From contig NC_067480.1 of assembly GCF_947179515.1 (NCBI RefSeq), forward strand, positions 14,347,588 to 14,411,587: a DNA stretch of 64,000 nucleotides, written 5' to 3'. The first letter of the stretch is position 1; each line of letters opens with the position of its first letter. The notes beneath the pieces were generated by a model. The model did not search any database. It was not told where the DNA came from and worked only from the letters and a program-made list of their open reading frames with translations. Both the position numbers and the translations under genes were made by a program. Of this stretch, positions 45,003 through 57,174 are shown piece after piece. The stretch comes from Apodemus sylvaticus. Taxonomy: Eukaryota > Chordata > Mammalia > Rodentia > Muridae.

Positions 45003-45302
45003 GAAAATGGTCCCTTCGACTTGTCCTCTTAGTGCTGAGACAAAAACACGGATTAATCAAAAATTTTGAAAGAAAAATAACAAAGGAAACAAAACAAAAA
45101 TCTCATTGTGATTCATAGAGAACAATTCACCAATAAAACTAGAAGCCATGTAACTATAAAGAAGCAAACAGCCAAACAGCAAAGAAAAGAGAGAGCTTTC
45201 TGGGAATGCTGAAGCACTAATCCTGTGAGACTCAGCACTACTGAAACAAATGCAAAATCATGCCTTATTTCTTTCTATATAGAGTTATCTATCATAAACC
45301 TG

Positions 45303-45665
45303 TGGTGTAGTGGCTAATTTTGGGTGTCAACTTGACACAAGCTGGAGTTATCACAGAGAAAGGAACCTCCCTTGGGGAAGTACCTCCATGAGATCCAGCT
45401 GTAAAGCATTTTCTCAATTAGTGATCAAGAGTGTGAGGGCCCAGCCCATTGTAGGTGGGGCTGACCCCGGGCTGGTAGTCCTGGGTTCTATAAAAAAGCA
45501 AGCTAAGCAATCCAGGGGAAGCAAGCCAGTAACATGCCTCCACAGCCTCTGCATCAGCTCCTGCCTCCAGGTTCCTGTCCTGTGTGAGTTCCTGTCCTGA
45601 ATTCTTTGGTGATGATGAACAGCAATGTGGAAGTGTAAGCTGAAATTTTGATGCCTCTCTTTTAT
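45303..45665 (+). mobile_element. Rodent MaLR-like LTR, plus strand
   Basis: GTGGCTAATTTTGGGTGTCA, ACTTGACACAAGCTGGAG, TACCTCCATGAGATCCAGC, AGGGCCCAGCCCATTGTAGG, CCTGGGTTCTATAAAAAAGC (a TATA-like position), TCAGCTCCTGCCTCCAGG and GTGGAAGTGTAAGCTGAA follow the consensus of a common rodent repeat up to just before its polyadenylation region. The end is truncated. Frames of 96 aa (+) and 91 aa (-) lie in this repeat. Assignment to the MaLR type is my inference from the shared 3' end of longer copies. Confidence 0.6.
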
Positions 45666-45689
45666 TATTTATTATTATGAGAATTTTGT

Positions 45690-46640
45690 ACAAGGAGGTT
45701 GATTATATTCATAACCTTCTTGAATTCATCCCTGATCTACCCTTCTTCCCTTCCCAAACAACTAGGTGTTCTCCTTTGGATTTTTGTTTTGTTTTGTTTT
45801 CATTTTTTGTTTCTGTTTTGTTTTGATTTGTTTTTCCTAGGAAGTAGAGTGTATGTTATCCATATACTCTTTGATATAAAGGGTTGTTTATGTCCAGGAG
45901 CCAAACTTAAAGAAAACTTACACTTCCCCTCTTCAACAACTACAACCTCTTCAGGAAAGGTTGGCCTCTAGTGCTCACCTTCTCTCTCAATGCTGGAATT
46001 TTGTCTGGCTGATACTTGCATGTTCTCTTTCAATTGTTGTGAACAAATATTTGCAACTTCCTTGTGGTATCCATAAAAAAGTTCCCTTGTAGCTATCCAC
46101 TACCTATAACTCCAAACTTTCTGATCATTTTCTACCATGATCCCTTAGCTTTGGCTGGAGAAAGTATGCTATAGAGGTACATTTTAGGGCTAATCATACA
46201 ATAGTCTTATATTTTCTACACCTTGACCAGTTGTGATGTTGTGTATTAATCTTCTCTTACTGCAAAACAAAGCTTTTCTCATGAGTGTTGGTTGATGCAA
46301 TAAAATATGGGTAGAAAGTTAAGTCGTTAGAAATGTGTTTAATATGTGCATTAGCAGACTATTGTTTTCACACCTAGGATCCATGACGTTTGTATTCACA
46401 GGTTATTTGGATCAATATGGTGGGATGTATGAGTTTCAGCTTGAAGAGCAAGACACAAATTCAATTAGCTAATGATAAATGCACATACAGATATTATGAC
46501 ATCAGGGCAAGTATAACACCAGTAGGCTTGTCTTAAGTTTCTAACAAAGGCATCTTAGGAAGCATAATTTTCAAGGAAATGGTTCCTTTTGTTATCTGAC
46601 ACAACATTTTACCTGTACTATTTTTAAACCTTACATTAAA
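45690..46640 (-). mobile_element. Old rodent L1 (Lx-type) 3' UTR
   Basis: Reverse-strand 3' UTR order: AGGAGCCAAACTTAAAGAAA, CTCTCTCAATGCTGGAATTT, TGTCTGGCTGATACTTGC, TTCTCATGAGTGTTGGTTG, ACACCTAGGATCCATGACG and GTAGGCTTGTCTTAAG. An inserted or expanded TTTTGTTTTG tract lies near 45,780-45,835. Highly diverged. The 90-aa plus frame is not coding. Confidence 0.5.
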
Positions 46641-47839
46641 GTTAACACATCAACTTATTGATTTAAGTAGAATAGAATAGACTTGTTATATCTCTATAAG
46701 TATAATCCAATATGTGGATAGCATGAATATACACGAATACATGTCTTACAAAATAGCTTTCAGAGTTCATGTTTGTTAACATAAAATAACATTTTTTTTT
46801 GTTCAAGCAGCGTTCTGACAACTGTACTGTACTCCTCCCAAAAAGAGTCTGATAAAATCTATGATGGAATGTATTCCGGCCAGATAGCCACTTGAAATCT
46901 AGAATCTGAAGCCAAGCATTATGTACAGCCCATATTTTTTGTGTTGCTTTGCTGTTCCATCCCAGAAATATGGAACATCCCAGAGGGAAGGACATGAGTA
47001 GTGTCAGTTTTAAAATTCAACAGATGTTTTAGCATGTGTTGGTGTCAGAACTAAAATTCAAACAAGGTTAGAGTCTCACATTTCTTTCTGTATAATTAAA
47101 ACATGTTCCTGAGTAAAACGATTCCTATAAATTCTCTAAGGAAATATTATTTCATCACTTTAGTATCAGATTTGTCTATTAATCAGTTTATGAGAAAATA
47201 TGAAACAAATTTGTTGTAATTAATTTTCAACAGATCACACTAAATTCCTGTAAATATTGTAAAACAAATAATATCATAATTTCCATTGTTTTATTAGTAC
47301 AAGTCACATGAGAATTGCTTATACACAGCAAATAAATCAGTTACTTCATTATTTTTAATTATATTATTTGTACTCATGTAAAAATAAATAATATACAAAT
47401 ACTTTTTTATAATGACATCAAATTTTTAACAACTTCACAGAATGTGGACCAACATTCATTTAAAGTTTGATGTGGAAACATGCTTAATAATAGTTCAAAA
47501 TTTAAAATGGATACAGTATCAAAATTGGATATTGAAATTAATTTATACTAAATAAACAAGTGCTAGAAGTGAAAATATATACATAAATTAACAAGATTCA
47601 TTGCAATACTATTCTGCATTTTGTTTATTCAGTTGCTCATAAAATCTCCCGTAAGGATATGATTTTGTTGTTTTGTTTGGTTTGGTTCCTTTGTTTTGTT
47701 TTTTGTTTTGAGCAGACCTTCCTTAGACCGGGTTTTCATCATACAAGCAGGTTATGGTGAGCAAAACTGAAATAAATGAGAGTCTTGCTGACAGTCACGC
47801 TCTGCACCAAGATGTCTAGGTGTCTAAGTCTGGTGAAAG

Positions 47840-47842
<3 letters not shown>
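46641..47842. other. Unassigned AT-rich DNA
   Basis: The 110-aa minus frame at 46,663-46,995 has no recognisable domain. No gene or nameable repeat is supported. A TTTTGTTTTG tract lies at about 47,668-47,710. Confidence 0.4.

Positions 47843-47888
<46 letters not shown>
47843..47888. repeat. (TA)n microsatellite
   Basis: About 46 bases of uninterrupted TA. Confidence 0.95.
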
Positions 47889-47891
<3 letters not shown>

Positions 47892-49040
47892 TGAAAATTA
47901 TGCAAAGCATTTCTATATGTTATAATCAATGGAAATTTTAAATAAGAGCTATTAATCTTAAATGAAAACAAGAAAGAAAAACAGAGTCCTTGAAATTATG
48001 CTTCACTGTCCAGGCAATGGAATTGTATGTTATTTAGGTTCAGAGGTCTTTGATTCTATCATCTCATCAACTGAGGTGGAAAAAGTAAAATTACTCAGAG
48101 AAGTAATCGAATTCAAGTTATGACCAAAGTATTAGTATAACTGAGGGAAAGATGGTTGGATAGGGTTTTTGAAAATGCTTGTTACTATTTTTATATCTTA
48201 CATAATAGGACTAAAATTGTATTCAGGAAATTCCAGTTATTTACCAGTTGATAATTTTTCTTTACCAGCTTTATTTCTTAAGAACAGCTGTGAATATCAT
48301 TAGCTTATTTATAAACTGATAGTTTACTGATCAAAAAATTCTCACATCGATTTTAAAGTGAAAACTATATTTTCTATCCTAAAAATCAGTTATTAAGTGA
48401 TGATTTTAAATATGTTCAACAGATAAATGGGGTTTTGTTTCTCTTGATATATTGGTAAAACTTAAATATCACTTGATACTCAAGAGTACTGAATAAAATA
48501 TTCTTATTAAAGTATATGTCAGAAAGACCTTTAACTATTTACATTTTTAACTCCCTGTAGAATTTGCTCTGTTCTAAATATGAGAGAAAAGATCTTTGTA
48601 CTTAAATATTAAGCTGTATTTGTTTTGGAAAAATGTTGATGTTAAGATGAGAATTAAAATGTATTGGATATTAAAATTGGTTCAATTGATTCTTGAGTTA
48701 TACTGAAGCATAAGGAATTGAGCACAAAAGGCAATACACAAAAAATAACTTATGAAACATAATGAACTATCCAAATAATCTTTATTTTAACAATTAATTT
48801 TGGAGAACTCAATTGTATATTATCTGGAGGATTCACATAAACCCTGCTCTATAATACTGTATTATGACACTGGAAAACGTTTGCTACCTATTGTGGATAT
48901 TCAAAAATCACCAAAAAAATTTCTCATTTGCTAGAAACTCATGTTGGGAAGTTTTCTACCATATGTGTCTGTTGAGTATAGACCTCTGACTAATTTAAAT
49001 CCCCCAGATTTTCATGGTATGCTAAAAGACCCTCAATAAG
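47889..49040. other. Unassigned AT-rich DNA
   Basis: No gene or nameable repeat seen. Confidence 0.45.
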
Positions 49041-49044
49041 AAAT

Positions 49045-50040
49045 TCATATTTATTTACTTTTAAAATTACTTTTAATTGTCTACAGTCCTGTCATTACTC
49101 CCCTCCTGATCTGCCCTCCCACAGTTCCTTATCCCATTCCTTCTGCCCTGTCTCTAAAAGGATGTCCCAACCCCACCCCCACCACACCACATCGCCTCCA
49201 TATTCCCTATGGCCTCAAGTCTCTGGAGGGGTTAGGTACCCTTTTCTCTCATGGAGGTCAGACTAGCCAGTTCTCTGCTTTATATGTATGAGGAGGAACC
49301 CAGTCCAGCTAATATACACTGTCTAGTTGGTGGTTCAATGTTTGAGAGATCTCAAGGGTCCTATTAGTTGAAACTGCCAGTCTTCCTATGGGGTCGCCCT
49401 TCTCCTCAACTTCTTCTAGCCTTTCTCTAAGTCAACCATAGGGGTGCCTGACTTGGAGCCACCCCTTCAGATGGATCCCAATTAGGGCCTGTCACTGAAC
49501 CACCTTTCCCTCAGTCTGTTCTCCATTTTTGTTCCTGCCATTGTTTTATACAGGAAAAATTCTGCATCAGAAATTTTGACTGTGGGATGGCAACTCTATC
49601 CGTCCACTTGATGCCCTGTCTTTCTATTGGAGATTAACTGTATGTTCATCTGTTGGGCATTTCATAGAAGGTCCCTCCCTTTGAGTCCTAGGAGTCCCTC
49701 ACCTCTCAGGTCTCTGGTATTTTCTCGAAGGTCCCCCCAGCTCCCACCTCCCCCAATGTTGTATATTTCCATTCATTTTGTTCTCCCTCAGGGCTTCTTT
49801 CCTGTCGCTCCCACCCAGAACCTGATCATGTTCCCCCTTTCCCTTTCCCCTGCCCTTGAACCCAGGTTCCCTACCTCTACTTCCTGTGATTGCTTTCTTC
49901 TCCTCCAAGTTGAATTAAAACATCTGCATTGGGCCCTTCGGCTTATTAATCTTGAATTCTGTTGATTGTATCCTGAATATTCTGTAATTTTTGGATTAAT
50001 ATCCAATTATTAGTGAGTACATGCAAAGTATGCCCTTAAA
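49045..50040 (-). mobile_element. Lx-type L1 3' UTR
   Basis: Reverse-strand Lx 3' UTR, long and easily recognised: GATCTGCCCTCCCACAG, CCTCAAGTCTCTGGAGGGG, TTTGAGAGATCTCAAGGGTC, GGTCGCCCTTCTCCTCAAC, TTTGACTGTGGGATGGCAAC, TTGATGCCCTGTCTTTC, GAGTCCTAGGAGTCCCTCAC and TCTCTGGTATTTTCTCGAAG. It is the reverse of the element type at 29,040-29,570. The 112-aa plus frame (49,627-49,965) is UTR antisense. Confidence 0.9.
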
Positions 50041-50200
50041 AATTAAATTATTAGCCGGGCGTGGTGGCCTAGAATCCCAGCACTTGGGAGGCAGAGGCAG
50101 GCGGATTTCTGAGTTAGAGGCCAGCCTGGTCTACAGAGTGAGTTCTAGGACAGCCAGGGCTACACAGAGAAACCCTGACTCAAAAAACAATTAAATTATT
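50041..50200 (+). mobile_element. Young B1 SINE with exact 12-bp target duplication
   Basis: GCCGGGCGTGGTGGCCTAGA, CCAGCACTTGGGAGGCAGAG, GGCGGATTTCTGAGTTAGAG, CAGCCTGGTCTACAGAGTG and ACACAGAGAAACCCTGACTC form a near-consensus B1 at 50,053-50,188. AATTAAATTATT flanks it at 50,041-50,052 and 50,189-50,200. Low divergence points to a recent insertion. Confidence 0.96.
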
Positions 50201-50204
50201 GCTA

Positions 50205-50760
50205 CATGACATCCCATTTCCTTTCCTCCTATTAACTCTTGCCCCTCATATCCTCTCCTATTCTATTGTTGTTGTTGTTCTTGTTATTATTATTATTATT
50301 ATTATCATTATTATTTAAAAACATATATTCATACACACAAAATGGTAAACTGGTTTATTGTAGATTATTTCAGGAATGATTGCTTGACCAAAGAATACAA
50401 AATTGAATTTATCTATGGGAAAATCTACCTCTGGTTCTACCAACTGTCATTAATGCCTAGTAACTATTTGTTTAGAGTTAGAACCTATGAAATTTCCTCC
50501 TTCAGTGTTAGCATGTCTGTACTTGTTGTCATTGTTCAGGTCTTGTTTAGTCAGACATGTTGTAGACGATCTCACATTTCTAGGAGACAAAATCAGAACA
50601 ACACCAACATCCTCTGACTCTTAGAGTTATTTTCTCACCCTGTTCAATAATATTCTCTGAGCCTTAGGTACAAGAATTGCACTGGAAAGGTTTCCATTGG
50701 GACTAGTCTCTACATAGACAATTATTTCCTAATTTCATTCAGTTGTATTTATCTTCAGTA
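50205..50760 (-). mobile_element. Lx-type L1 3' UTR fragment
   Basis: Reverse-strand blocks GGTAAACTGGTTTATTG, CCTCTGGTTCTACCAACTG, TGCCTAGTAACTATTTG, CTCCTTCAGTGTTAGCATG, GTTCAGGTCTTGTTTAGTC, TTCTAGGAGACAAAATCAG and TTTTCTCACCCTGTTCAAT follow a rodent L1 3' UTR order. It also holds a (GTT)n/(ATT)n run at 50,265-50,315. The 91-aa plus frame is not coding. Confidence 0.65.
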
Positions 50761-50915
50761 ATCTATGTCAGATACACAGAGTTATATGTGTATAACTGAG
50801 GGCTAAGAGCCCCAGTTATCCCTCAGCATAAGAGAAAATATTCATAATGCAGTTTAGATTATGTTGATTAAATAATATGGAGATTTTATATACATATACA
50901 TGAATATATATCAAA

Positions 50916-50921
<6 letters not shown>

Positions 50922-51000
<79 letters not shown>
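50922..51000. repeat. Palindromic (TC)n-(TA)n-(GA)n microsatellite
   Basis: A 27-base TC run, a 27-base AT run (50,951-50,977) and a 22-base GA run follow in order. They form one perfect inverted repeat of about 71 bases centred near 50,964. The GA arm merges into the 5' head of a B2 SINE. Confidence 0.95.
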
Positions 51001-51150
51001 AGCTTAGCAGTTAAGAGCACTAACTGCCCTTCCAGAGGTCCTAAGTTCAATTCCAATAAACCACATAGTGGCTTACAACCATCTGTAATGGCATCTGATG
51101 CAATCTTCTGATGTGTCTGAAGACAAATACAGTGAACTTATATAAATGAG
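50988..51150 (+). mobile_element. B2 SINE, plus strand
   Basis: GAGATAGCTTAGCAGTTAAG (A-box region), AGGTCCTAAGTTCAATTCC (B-box region), ACCACATAGTGGCTTACAAC, TGATGTGTCTGAAGACAAAT and an A-rich tail. Its first bases are part of the GA run. The normal GGGCTG start is replaced by repeat. Confidence 0.88.
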
Positions 51151-51399
51151 GTAAATCTTTATATATATTTTATAATTATATATATATATCCAATAAATAG
51201 AGCTAGATAATGTTTTGTGTGTGTGAAGTAACCCTGACCCAGAAAGGCAATATGCACGAGTTCCTTCTTATTTGTTATTGTTAGCTCCAAATCTTCAATG
51301 GGAGTGTATAAACTAGACTAATAACAGAAACCAGAAAGTCCCATTTTTATGTGTGCCTCAAATATACCCATATCCCACTCTTTAATTTATGTTACCAGT
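51151..51399. other. Unassigned DNA with TA run
   Basis: TATATATTTTATAATTATAT at about 51,160-51,190, otherwise unique-looking. Confidence 0.5.
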
Positions 51400-51491
51400 A
51401 GAATTTATGGGACTTTCACGGGTGGGGACCAAGAAAGGGGAAAATCATTTGAAATGAAAATAAAGAATATATCTAATAAAAAAAGAATTTA
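51400..51491 (+). mobile_element. Very short L1 3' stub with 8-bp target duplication
   Basis: Only about 75 bases of L1: GGGACTTTCACGGGTGGGG, GGGGAAAATCATTTGAAATG and AATAAAGAATATATCTAATA with an A-rich tail. AGAATTTA flanks it at 51,400-51,407 and 51,484-51,491. It matches the rat-type L1 tail and is extremely 5'-truncated. Confidence 0.88.
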
Positions 51492-53121
51492 CTCCTAGAT
51501 ACTAAGAACAGAAGTTCAATTCAGTGGTTGAACTTATCCATTGATTAATAAAAGGAAAAGTATGGGGAATATTTTTCACCAGAAAAAAATGAAAAATTGA
51601 ACTTGGAAACTAAAAAGCTACATCTATTTAATATTAACTCAACTAAATAGTTATTTGGTCAACATAGCAACTAGGCCAACCACTTTCTTCAGGAAAAAGC
51701 AGTTTTCCTGTATAGTCAAGGAATTGAATAATTACATATTTAAAGCTCTTCACCTTCCAGTTTTGATTTCAAAATATCTTCTTGTTGAATAAGAGAAAAA
51801 TAAAAATTACAAACTTCTAAAGAAAATAATTAGTTCCAATGTCTTTGCAATTTAGACCCTAAGACTAGCCTATTTTCTTATTGCAAATTTTGTAGCATAA
51901 CTGAATTTTCTTCTCTCTCCTTTTAAATTTTGATACATTAATTCAAATTTGATAGCAAAACATATGACCTCTGTCAGGACACAATCAAATATATATAGTT
52001 TGTCTATTAACATAATCATTTTCCTTTCAGATTTGAAGGACTTCAGAGTAGTAATAGTTAATAAGCATGAAAAAAAGAAAAGAAATTCATCATTGCTGGT
52101 TCCAACAATAATTCGGTAAGAGCAAATGGAAATATGCTGTTACATATATGTTTTTCTGAAATCAAAACAAATTATCATATTCATCTTTTGGTATACAAAG
52201 ACCTAGATAGGTCTGATTAGTTTTTTGTTGTAATTTTTTTCCATTTAATTTGATGGGTCCAACATGTGTTGAAATGATTAAAAATACTCCCTTGTGATTC
52301 TGAAGAGTAGGTATCAGTTGGAAGGATATATATTTGGGCAGTCACAACTATGACACTGAAGAGACTGCCCAGGCCTGACCTGCTGATGATATGACCACAG
52401 GCTGGCAGCACCTTCCTCTTAAGCCTTACAACCATCCATCATTTAAGATTCGACGAGGACAGATGTTTTCCATCAGAGTGATAGTATTTTTTACTCTACT
52501 TTCATTAAACTGTCATTTTTCAAACTGCTTCCATTTCAGGTCCCTTTTATCGCTTTGTTAGTTTTAATGTGTCTCTCTTTACCTAGGATGACAGGAAGGT
52601 GGCCCTCACTTTAATTGTGTGCATCCTTGACAAGGATTGGACCATGTGCATTATAGTAGCTATCTCTAGAATTGTACCTAGTCAAAAAGCAAAAACAATG
52701 CTGGACAGGGAATTTCCCATAAATCACCAGATATTCAAGATATAGACTAAAGGTTACAAAATGCTTGGAAGTGAAGCATTTACATGTGATATACTCTGGA
52801 AGAATCCGTAATGCTGATATGCAAATGTAATAGGAACTATTGTTCATGCAACCCAAAATTGGCATGACTCATAAACGAAATAGAGATAAAAGTGACAGTT
52901 CTGTGGAGAGCACAGAAAACATGCTCAAGCTAATATGCCCAAGTTAGCTTTGGTAAAATATCTTTTCAGTAAAAAACATCAAGGTAACACACTTTGTCTG
53001 GTACTTTAAACACCATTTGTTGAAATTATAATGTAATTGTATCTTCTCCTATACTTCCTCCTCCTTCCAAATTCTCCAATACACCATTTCTTTCTCTGTT
53101 ATAACTGCCTCATTTTTCATT

Positions 53122-53125
<4 letters not shown>
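51492..53125. other. Unassigned AT-rich DNA
   Basis: No gene or nameable repeat. Short minus-strand frames (72 and 84 aa) show no domain. Confidence 0.4.
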
Positions 53126-53126
<1 letters not shown>

Positions 53127-53217
<91 letters not shown>

Positions 53218-53232
53218 CAGAGACAGAGACAG
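53127..53232. repeat. Compound (CA)n-(GA)n-(ACAGAG)n microsatellite
   Basis: About 27 bases of CA, about 45 of GA, then about seven GAGACA hexamers. Repeat-translation frames lie on both strands. Confidence 0.95.
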
Positions 53233-53239
53233 AGGAGGC

Positions 53240-55165
53240 TTAAATACATAAGTACAACCTGCTCAATCTGGATAATGTTATCTGTATATATAGTTTTTGA
53301 GTAAGCATAGCTGAATAAGGACAACAAAACTAGACATGCTATTGTGGACTAGAGGAAACCAAAGGTCTCAGTGCTACTCTAGAAACTGTAGACCAGCAAG
53401 GAATGCAGAATGGGAGAAATAGCTTTCTCTAGAGAAGAACATACTAATTGACAATTTTTTTAAGATATGTTTCGTTTCTTTTGAAGTTACCTAGAGAAAA
53501 GCAGTCCCTGTTCTCATGCTTGGGTAGGAAGAGCTAAGAGCAAGTCTTGTATAATATCATCTTATCTAACATTCTTCGCCTAATTTCCCACAGAAAACTG
53601 TAAGAATGTATAAAAATTAAGAGATGGGTGTTTGAAAAGAAATGAAAATATTCTGAATTTGAGGCATAGGCTTACATATTTCAGAGACCTATAAAAGATT
53701 ATAATTAAGAGGTGACTACACTTAAATGTTAAATTTTTACATTTAGCCTTCCTGAAAATCATGTACAGAGGAGAAGTGCGCCTTTTGATCTCTGCAAAGA
53801 TTATTATACAGTACGTTTTTCCCACTGAATCCATGTTCTCTCTAAATCACATTTTCAGTAATTATCATAATAATGAGTGTAGCTGGCTATATGGTTTCTT
53901 ATCCTCTGTAATAAATTTGTATTCTATTAAAAGGAACAGACAGGAAATGAAAATTCAGTTCATTTAGATATTATCACTATTTGAGTAACTATCTTAGATT
54001 GAAATGTATTTCCTAGATTATATTTTCATTACATTAAATGTTCCTTATAAGAATAAAACAATTGATTGCAGTTACTGTGTGTTTTTAAGTGTTCACTAAA
54101 GATCAAATCAAGAAAGTACACTCACCCCAACCCCCTGCGCCAATGGATGAACTATATATGCTTACTAGAGTATATCCTATAACATATAATTTAACTAGGC
54201 AACAACAATATTTTTCAAAGCTGGTGAAAGACAATATCACATGATCAAAATGTTCATAAGCTGATGTATCCACATATTAATTCATAAAATTAACTCAGAA
54301 TTTTGATTTACTATATTAGTACAACCACAATATGTTTTATCTAACTAAATATCAATGATTTATATTGGCAATCATCAATTGCACTAAATATTGTAAGTAA
54401 ACAATACACATATACTACCCCTTTGTGTTATTTATGCTTTAGTTACATATAGGGTTAAAAATAATAAATATGCAATGTGTTTTCACATAAGAATTATATA
54501 AAAAGTGAAGAATTATTTTAAAAAGTGAAAAAAATGAGGAGTATAAAAACTATTTTGACATGTGTTCTTTCTCTAACTAAAACATTTTTTTGTGTTTGAC
54601 TTAAACACAAATGAACAGTTTTCAAATGTATATATTTTGTCCCCCTTAACAAATATTACATGTCTCTGCTCCTCCTAAAACTTACATGACTCATAAAGTG
54701 ACAAAGTACAATGAAATTTATGCCTTCATGGATAGTGGTCTGTGGGATTTAGCAGAACACTTATGAAATGATGAGATGCATATCACATCTGATATTCCCT
54801 CACATTTACTCCATGTGTTTTGCACTTTTGTTACGTGGATATGCACCTCAAATCTTCCTGTATGAAATATTTTGTATATATTTATTAGGCTAATATAAAA
54901 CTTTATCATTTAAACCTATTTATACATATTCAAACGTATGACTTTGAAATTCAGTGTAGCTAAATGTTTAGGGCATATCACCTTAGTATTAGCTTTGCTA
55001 ATCCTTCTCTACTTCAATCCACTTAATATTTTGATAGATATGAAGTTGCATATTTATTACAATATATCTTTTCAATGATATCAAAATGTGAATTAAATAA
55101 TAGTTTACTAAAATTGGTATACATGAAGAAGTTAATCTCTGTCTTAATTAAGCAGAAGATATGAA
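53240..55165. other. Unassigned AT-rich DNA
   Basis: No gene or nameable repeat. Several short frames without domains. Confidence 0.4.
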
Positions 55166-55169
55166 GTTG

Positions 55170-55380
55170 TGTGGCAGGAAATCTGGTTTGGATATGGGAG
55201 GAATAAATAAGGGGGAAAGGCATGAATAGGGGTGGACCTTCTGTGGGAGACAGGCAGGGAGGAAGAATGAGATCTAGAGCTGTGGGAGGGCAGACATGGA
55301 GGGGTAACAACTGGGCTGTAAAAAAAAAATACAGTATTCATAAAAATAAAGAATCTGCAAAAACACAGTTTATACAATTC
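55170..55380 (+). mobile_element. Lx-type L1 3' end
   Basis: GGTGGACCTTCTGTGGGAGA, CAGGCAGGGAGGAAGAATGA, GCTGTGGGAGGGCAGACATG and ACTGGGCTGTAAAAAAAAAA give the end of a plus-strand Lx 3' UTR with an A-rich tail. Strongly 5'-truncated. The 95-aa minus frame is antisense of the UTR. Confidence 0.75.
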
Positions 55381-55384
55381 TCAA

Positions 55385-55910
55385 GAAAACTAATAAAACC
55401 AAGAAAAAGCAATTCCAGTGAGAATATTATCTTTCCACAATAAATAATCAGATTTTATCCTTTCTCCCTCATTCCCAACTTAGCATTAAATTGACCATTT
55501 CTATCTTTTAATCCAATCTCAAGCAATGAGTAAAATCATTGTCTAACAAACAACATGCTTCCATACTGTTTCCAATTTCTTTTCAAAAGAACTCTGAAGA
55601 AAATTGTGTATATGTTTATTAATATGACTTTTTTTGATATCTGACATGAAATTTTATATGATCATTATATAGACTGACCAATCAAAAATTCTATTATGAA
55701 GTAAAATGGTTTTAAACATTTTAAAATATCTACATTTAGACTTCCTACACGTTTCTTTCTTTAATAGGCAGGGTTTCCTGCTCATACTGTATGCTACATA
55801 ACACTTTTCTAAGAAACATTCTATAGATTAACATTAATTGATATTTTAAAAGTTATTAATACAATATCTATCACATAATTTATGACCTGAAAATATTAAG
55901 TGAATAAGTA
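55385..55910. other. Unassigned AT-rich DNA
   Basis: No gene or nameable repeat seen. Confidence 0.45.
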
Positions 55911-55912
55911 GA

Positions 55913-56007
55913 GGAAGGAAGGAAGGAAGGAAGGTAGGAAGGAAGGAAGGAAGGAAGGAAGGAAGGAAGGAAGGAAGGAAGGAAGAAAGGAAAGAAGGAA
56001 GGAAGGT
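55913..56007 (+). repeat. (GGAA)n microsatellite
   Basis: About 22 AAGG/GGAA units over 95 bases with four single-base interruptions. Purine-only on the plus strand apart from one T. Confidence 0.95.
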
Positions 56008-56287
56008 CAACATAAATCAGGGATAAACATGATGTCATGCTCCAGGGTTTACACACTACAGTGGGAGACCAGAATTTATCAATATGTAAAATATATAATA
56101 AATGTTTGTATAATATTTGTCCTAGTTATGAAGCTACTGAACTATAACCTGCTTAAGTCAGTGAGTGCATGTTAAACATTGTAGTACCATTATCTCTCAA
56201 CCCAGTGCCCATATATACTATGAAATAGTAAAGCAAAAACAATTATACTTAAATAATAATGTATACAAGACTTTAAATATATACAAT

Positions 56288-56485
56288 TTTCATTGGATAT
56301 TTTGTTTATTTACATTTCAAATGTTATCCTCCTTCCAGGTATTCCCTCCCCAAATCCTGTATCCCATCCTGCCTTCACCCTTTGTATGTCTTTGCCCACT
56401 CCATAGTTTTACACTCAATAATTTACTCATTCCTGGGCTTAGTTTCTATATTCAAAGATGGAAGCCTATTGCCTCCTGTGTGTAA
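56288..56485 (-). mobile_element. L1 3' end, reverse, older subfamily
   Basis: TATTTTGTTTATTTACATTT, CAAATGTTATCCTCCTTCC, ATTCCCTCCCCAAATCCTG and a CTTCACCC/TGCCCACTCC block. The AATGTTATCC form (not AATGATTTCC) marks an older murine subfamily. Truncated to about 190 bases. Confidence 0.7.
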
Positions 56486-56625
56486 TGGCCATATGTAAAA
56501 GTCATGAGATATATATCAGAATTGCATTCAATATTAAACATTAATGCCTGAGAAATTTTGGAATTATCACATCATCCCAGATGCTCCAGTGATGGGTTAG
56601 TAAAAATAATATTTTTCAAAAGCCT

Positions 56626-56688
56626 AGCCATAGTGTGATTCTGGAACGAACACATGAGTCACTTAACTGCTCAAAATTAAAGAATGTA
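56626..56688 (+). repeat. 63-bp direct repeat, copy 1
   Basis: Begins AGCCATAGTGTGATTCTGG and ends AAATTAAAGAATGTA. Matches 57,492-57,554 at 62 of 63 positions by eye. The flanks outside the 63 bases do not match. Confidence 0.93.
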
Positions 56689-57174
56689 CCAAATTTATCT
56701 CTACACACTTTTGTCATTGATATTTCCATTTGCTGAAAAATTATAGGACACCAAAGAGGAGTAAAATCCTCCAGTCTGAAAATTATCAGATATTAATATT
56801 TTCCAATCCCTTCTTTTGTTTTCTAAAAGTTAATTTCAATTTTGTAAATATTTACTTTAATCCCTAGGCTTTTCTTCTTACTTAATGCCATCACATCATT
56901 ATAATTAGGAATTTATTCTTCTGAATATATTGTATATACATAATCATTTATATAATAGTCATTATGTATAATGTATAATGTATAAGCACCAATGTACAGG
57001 ATTACATTGCTTATTATAGTCATTTCAGGTAAATAATTTCTAAAATTTATGTGTTTGTATTCATTTAATTTTCTGTTGTATGGAATTTTGGCTTGATAGA
57101 ATCTTTCTTTATATCCAATATATAATATATATGAATTAATCATACTTTCAAAGTTCTTCTTAGATGTTCTTTTT
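56689..57174. other. Unassigned AT-rich DNA
   Basis: ATGTATAATGTATAATG triplication at about 56,963-56,983 and TA-rich runs. No gene. Confidence 0.5.

Noticed and set aside
46663..46995. 110-aa minus frame
   Set aside because: No domain, no splice context, and it is about the length expected by chance over 64 kb of six-frame search.
49627..49965. 112-aa plus frame, Pro/Ser-rich
   Set aside because: Antisense of an Lx 3' UTR.
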